A stretch of 64,000 nt of DNA from Neobacillus sp. PS3-34 (GTDB taxonomy: Bacteria; Bacillota; Bacilli; Bacillales; Cytobacillaceae), in contig NZ_CP133267.1 of NCBI RefSeq assembly GCF_030915465.1, positions 248,001 through 312,000 of the forward strand, in the 5' to 3' direction. Under the pieces are notes generated by a model that saw nothing but the letters and a program-made list of their open reading frames with translations, had not been told where the DNA came from and made no database searches. The position numbers and the translations under genes were made by a program. Positions 61,084 to 64,000 of this stretch are shown in pieces (the stretch's first letter is position 1; each line of letters starts with the position of its first letter).

Positions 61084-62513
61084 TTAATACGCTTTTGCCC
61101 AGTAAACCATTTTTTCTGCTGGTTTCCCGCAGCATACGCAGTTTTCCGCTATCTGCTCCTGTTCAAATGGCATACACCTTGATGTAGCGCCGGTTTCTTC
61201 TTTAATCTGGTCCTCGCAGGCTCTATCGCCGCACCACATTGCCTTGATAAATCCCGGTTTGTTTTCGAGATTTCCCTGCAGTTCTGCTAAGGTTTTTGCC
61301 ACTGAGGTGCTTTCTTCTCGATGTGCTTTTGCCCTGTTGTAAAGATTGGATTGAATTTCATCCAAAAGCTCAATCAATTTTGTATCCAATTCATTCAGTG
61401 GAACAATGATTTTTTCCCCTGTATCACGGCGGACAAGGACGGCTTGTTCTTTTTCAATATCCTTCGGCCAATCTCAAGTCGGACTGGTATTCCCTTCATT
61501 TCATATTCATTGAACTTCCAGCCTGGCTTTTTGTCACTAGCGTCAATACCGACTCTGACCGACTCTGACAGATGTTTTTTCAATTCATAAGCAAAATCAA
61601 GAACGCCTTCTTTATGCTGGGCAATTGGCACGATCATTACTTGGGTTGGAGCAGCCTTTGGAGGAATCACCAATCCTCGGTCATCGCCATGAACCATAAT
61701 CATCGCTCCTATTACACGTGTTGTGAATCCCCAAGAAGTTTGCTGTACATGCTGCAGCTTGCCTTCCTGGTCGGTGAATTGAATGCCAAACGCTTTGGCA
61801 AAGCCATCTCCAAGATGATGAGAAGTCCCTGTCTGGAGCGCTTTCCCGTCATGCATCAAGCTTTCGATTGTATAGGTGTACTTGGCGCCAGCGAACTTTT
61901 CTTTTTCCGTTTTCTGCCCTTTCACAACAGGAATAGCAAGGATATTTTCACAGACATCCGCATACACATTTAGCATTTTAACCGTTTCTTCCAGCGCCTC
62001 TTCGTCTGTGGCATGGCATGTATGCCCTTCCTGCCACAGGAATTCCAGCGTCCTTAGGAAAGGCCGTGTCGTTTTTTCCCAGCGGACGACATTGGCCCAC
62101 TGATTATACAGCTTTGGCAGATCCCTGTAGGAATGGATGATATTTTTGTAATGCTCGCAAAAAAGCACTTCTGATGTAGGTCTTACACACCAGCGCTCAG
62201 TTAGCTCTTCTTCCCCTCCGTGGGTAACCCAGGCGACTTCAGGCGCAAAGCCTTCAATATGGTCCTTTTCCTTTTGCAGGAGGCTCTCTGGTATGAACAA
62301 TGGCATATAGACATTCTCATGGCCAGTTTCTTTAATCCTTGCATCTAATTCATTTTTGATATTATCCCATAGCGAATATCCATATGGGCGGATGATCATC
62401 GAACCGCGGACACTCGAATAATCGATCAATTCTGCCTTCGTCACTACATCTGTATACCACTGCGCAAAGTCCTCTTCCATTGCTGTAATGTCTTTTACAA
62501 ACTCCTTAGCCAC
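61084..62513 (-). pseudogene. proS: Prolyl-tRNA synthetase, archaeal/eukaryal-type (ProS type 3), one-base frameshift
   Basis: Read across one break (~477 residues). GTG 62513 follows GGAG, giving [20 protein letters not shown]. Class II motif 2 is [23 protein letters not shown] and motif 3 region is [21 protein letters not shown]. There is no bacterial INS editing domain. The anticodon domain follows. One C is missing at 61466-61469 (GGCCGAAG, expected GGCCCGAAG), after which the zinc-like Cys ending [18 protein letters not shown] has the C-terminal Tyr of the archaeal type. It charges tRNA-Pro. A proline T-box precedes it. Some Bacillus carry this as a second ProRS. Confidence 0.92.
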
Positions 62514-62535
62514 ATAAACCACTCCAATTTTTTAA

Positions 62536-62783
62536 AAAATAAAAAAGCCCTGCTTTACAATAGGGACCATAACATGGCGGTACCACCCTAATTTGCAAAG
62601 CAAAGCTTAACACTCTCAACATGATAACGGATTTTAACCCGCATGGATCTTCGCATTTGTCCGATCCAGAACTCGGAGGCAGGTTCAAATGTCTGTCAAT
62701 AGAAGCCTTGCACCACTCAGCTCCCTCTCTGTAAAAGACTCGCAACATTTTACTAATCCTCGTCAACGTTTCAATATGATATT
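62536..62783 (-). promoter_or_regulatory. T-box riboswitch (proline) controlling proS
   Basis: On the minus strand the T-box core AGGGTGGTACCGC (62577-62589) precedes a terminator hairpin that runs into TTTTTT near 62541. Stem I carries AGAGAGGGAGCTG and further up GAACCTGCC; the likely specifier codon is CCT (62681-62683), proline. It ends ~30 bases before the ProRS start. Uncharged tRNA-Pro would stabilise the antiterminator. Confidence 0.9.
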
Positions 62784-62789
62784 GACAAA

Positions 62790-62819
62790 ATTATATGTAA
62801 GGATTTTTTCTTTGTCAAA
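62790..62819 (-). promoter_or_regulatory. SigA-type promoter of the proS T-box leader
   Basis: On the minus strand TTGACA and TATAAT, both perfect consensus, are spaced by 18 bases, starting transcription near 62783 at the T-box leader. Confidence 0.85.
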
Positions 62820-62981
62820 TATTTCTTTAAAAATTTTTATTGCGAATGAGCGGAAACTGAAAAGGATAATGTTCTACCGTTATTTCATCTTCCATATAAA
62901 ACAATTAAATGGTATTGTTTATGACTCGTAAAACTAGGGAAACTTTTTATCAGACAGAAGTTAATTAACTGGAGGATAAAA

Positions 62982-63494
62982 ATGAAACAGACAGATGCAG
63001 TGACCTTTTTTTTCGAAGACGACGGCAGCATTCCTAACAACCCCAGCTTGCCAGTTCTTTTTTATAAAGGGGCAATGAAAGGAAACGAAGATAAAATGGA
63101 GGAAACGTTTAATCATCATCATTGGCTGAACAGCTGGACGAATGGGATTTTTGATTATCACCATTTTCATAGCAACGCACATGAGGTTCTAGGCGTGATT
63201 AGCGGCCATGCAACTGTTCGCCTAGGTGGGAGAAACGGACAGGATTTAAAAGTAGACAAGGGTGATGTCATTCTTCTACCTGCCGGAACAGGGCATAAAA
63301 GAATTGAAGCAAGCGATGATTTTAAGGTTTGCGGCGCGTACCCTGAAGGAATGGAGCCAGATATTAGGACAGGCAAAAAAGAAGAGCATTCCGATGTTGT
63401 AGAAAATATCAAAGAAGTTCCACTGCCCTTACTCGATCCGGTTTTTGGAGAGAATGGCCCTGTTAAAGAAATTTGGATAAAGACGAATAATTAA
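62982..63494 (+). CDS. YjlB-type cupin protein
   Basis: 170 residues. Opening VTFFFEDDGSIPNNPSLPVLFYK, then WLNSWTNGIFDYHHFHSNAHEVLGVISGHATVRLGG (cupin motif 1 with H-x-H and Glu) and KGDVILLPAGTGHKRIEA (motif 2 with His). The metal-binding layout and N-terminus match YjlB of B. subtilis. Function unknown. GGAGGATAAAA precedes the ATG. The ~460-base stretch between proS and this gene is filled by the T-box leader and its promoter. Confidence 0.9.
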   Translation: MKQTDAVTFFFEDDGSIPNNPSLPVLFYKGAMKGNEDKMEETFNHHHWLNSWTNGIFDYHHFHSNAHEVLGVISGHATVRLGGRNGQDLKVDKGDVILLPAGTGHKRIEASDDFKVCGAYPEGMEPDIRTGKKEEHSDVVENIKEVPLPLLDPVFGENGPVKEIWIKTNN

Positions 63495-63533
63495 ATCGAG
63501 GCTATTCAATTCGCCAAAGATCAACTTCCATAT

Positions 63534-63583
63534 AAAAAACCTGAGTCTAAGCTTAATTCGAAAGCTTCAGGCCTAGGTTTTTT
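63534..63583. terminator. Bidirectional terminator between cupin and cell-wall peptidase genes
   Basis: AAAAAACCT and AGGTTTTTT form the base of the stem, with AAGCTT/AAGCTT above it. It serves the plus-strand cupin and the convergent peptidase. Confidence 0.75.
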
Positions 63584-63591
63584 CAATTGCA

Positions 63592-64000
63592 TTAAATACT
63601 TGCGATATTACGAAAAAATTTATATATCTTATTTCTCATTGACACTTGAGTTGGCTGGCCGTTTATTGAAGGCCTTAATCCAGTTTGCAAATCATTGATT
63701 GTGAGTCCATAAGTCATCTGCAGATGAGGATAGTCCTTGAACTGCTTCCAATCTCCGCCCCACTCAAATCCGAGTGTTTTGGCAATTGCAACGACTTCCT
63801 TCCAGTCGCTCCGGCTATTTCCATTCCCATCGTAATCCATATCCCAAAGCAAATTTCCGCTTTCACGTGACGCAATGGCGAAATCAATTGCCAGCCCGTA
63901 GTTATGATATGACTCCCCGCCTCTGGCATGTGTCACAACGTCACCTGGTTCAGTACGCCCTTTGGCAAATAATCTATCCTGTGCGTCCGCACTGCGAAAT
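63592..64000 (-). CDS. M15-family peptidoglycan peptidase (CwlK/VanY-like), N-terminus beyond window
   Basis: The frame is open to the window edge, giving the last ~135 residues: FRSADAQDRLFAKGRTEPGD, then GGESYHNYGLAIDFAI (zinc ligands His and Asp), FEWGGDWKQFKDYPHLQM (third zinc ligand His). These are the CwlK/VanY-type L-Ala-D-Glu or D,D-carboxypeptidase signatures. The C-terminal tail TYGLTINDLQTG fits CwlK. It acts on the cell wall. A putative signal or lipobox is outside the window. Confidence 0.88.
   Translation of the reverse strand, partial: FRSADAQDRLFAKGRTEPGDVVTHARGGESYHNYGLAIDFAIASRESGNLLWDMDYDGNGNSRSDWKEVVAIAKTLGFEWGGDWKQFKDYPHLQMTYGLTINDLQTGLRPSINGQPTQVSMRNKIYKFFRNIASI

Noticed and set aside
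60778..61182. Open frames inside the GC-rich repeat copy 2
   Set aside because: They come from the GC-rich composition of the element, lack ribosome sites and have no counterpart in copy 1.

Overview
The window looks like a low-GC, Gram-positive, spore-forming Bacillaceae chromosome (Neobacillus, Mesobacillus or a relative; genus is inference). The signs are AGGAGG-type ribosome binding sites, a dltXABCD operon, a SigH-type sporulation sigma factor, a CotA spore-coat laccase, a GerPA/GerPF-like protein, SigB-type stress genes, a proline T-box and a c-di-GMP-I riboswitch. I saw no rRNA, tRNA, CRISPR array, prophage or transposase. Layout. 1-8.8 kb: an accessory run of small, mostly minus-strand modifying enzymes (two APH-type kinases, four GNAT acetyltransferases, a methyltransferase, a glycosyltransferase-like protein, a lipoprotein). 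9-15.5 kb: a PPOX flavoprotein and a five-gene molybdenum hydroxylase operon with its maturation genes. 15.7-21.8 kb: cotA, a two-domain GNAT, an RsbR-type stressosome protein, an MFS exporter with a palindromic operator, and a PDZ-Lon protease. 21.8-28.8 kb: CPBP protease and APH kinase, a SigH paralogue, then fdhD, a DUF1641 gene and formate dehydrogenase. 29-37.5 kb: small hypothetical genes, exporters and membrane proteins, and a c-di-GMP riboswitch ahead of a lone receiver-domain protein. 37.5-48.2 kb: intergenic repeats, a LysM-NlpC/P60 wall hydrolase, a radical SAM/SPASM enzyme, two CorA-type channels, an M42 peptidase and an NlpC/P60 protein that has lost its catalytic residues. 48.4-52.8 kb: the dlt operon for D-alanylation of teichoic acids. 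52.9-64 kb: methyltransferase, a second repeat array, an ABC-2 exporter, AlaX editing protein, CsbD and YflT stress proteins, an archaeal/eukaryal-type ProRS under a T-box, a cupin and a cell-wall peptidase cut by the window edge. How the genes fit together: several units share an envelope theme (dlt, LysM-NlpC/P60, its dead paralogue, M15 peptidase, CPBP, TVP38). A second theme is oxidation and stress (formate dehydrogenase with FdhD, Mo hydroxylase, CotA, RsbR, CsbD, YflT). Two features stand out. First, two intergenic regions each hold exactly eight units of a 52-bp repeat carrying a TGTCCAATAG/CTATTGGACA dyad. Each lies just past a homologous terminator at the 3' end of a minus-strand gene. 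Other structured repeats (two copies of a 225-230 bp inverted-repeat element and two copies of a ~115 bp hairpin element with swapped base pairs) are also present. Second, about eighteen reading-frame breaks of one or two bases run through otherwise well-kept genes, and most lie in short G/C runs, often at GGCC. I read these mainly as assembly errors rather than gene decay, and have annotated the genes across the breaks. A single in-frame TAG in an alpha/beta hydrolase is different and may be real.
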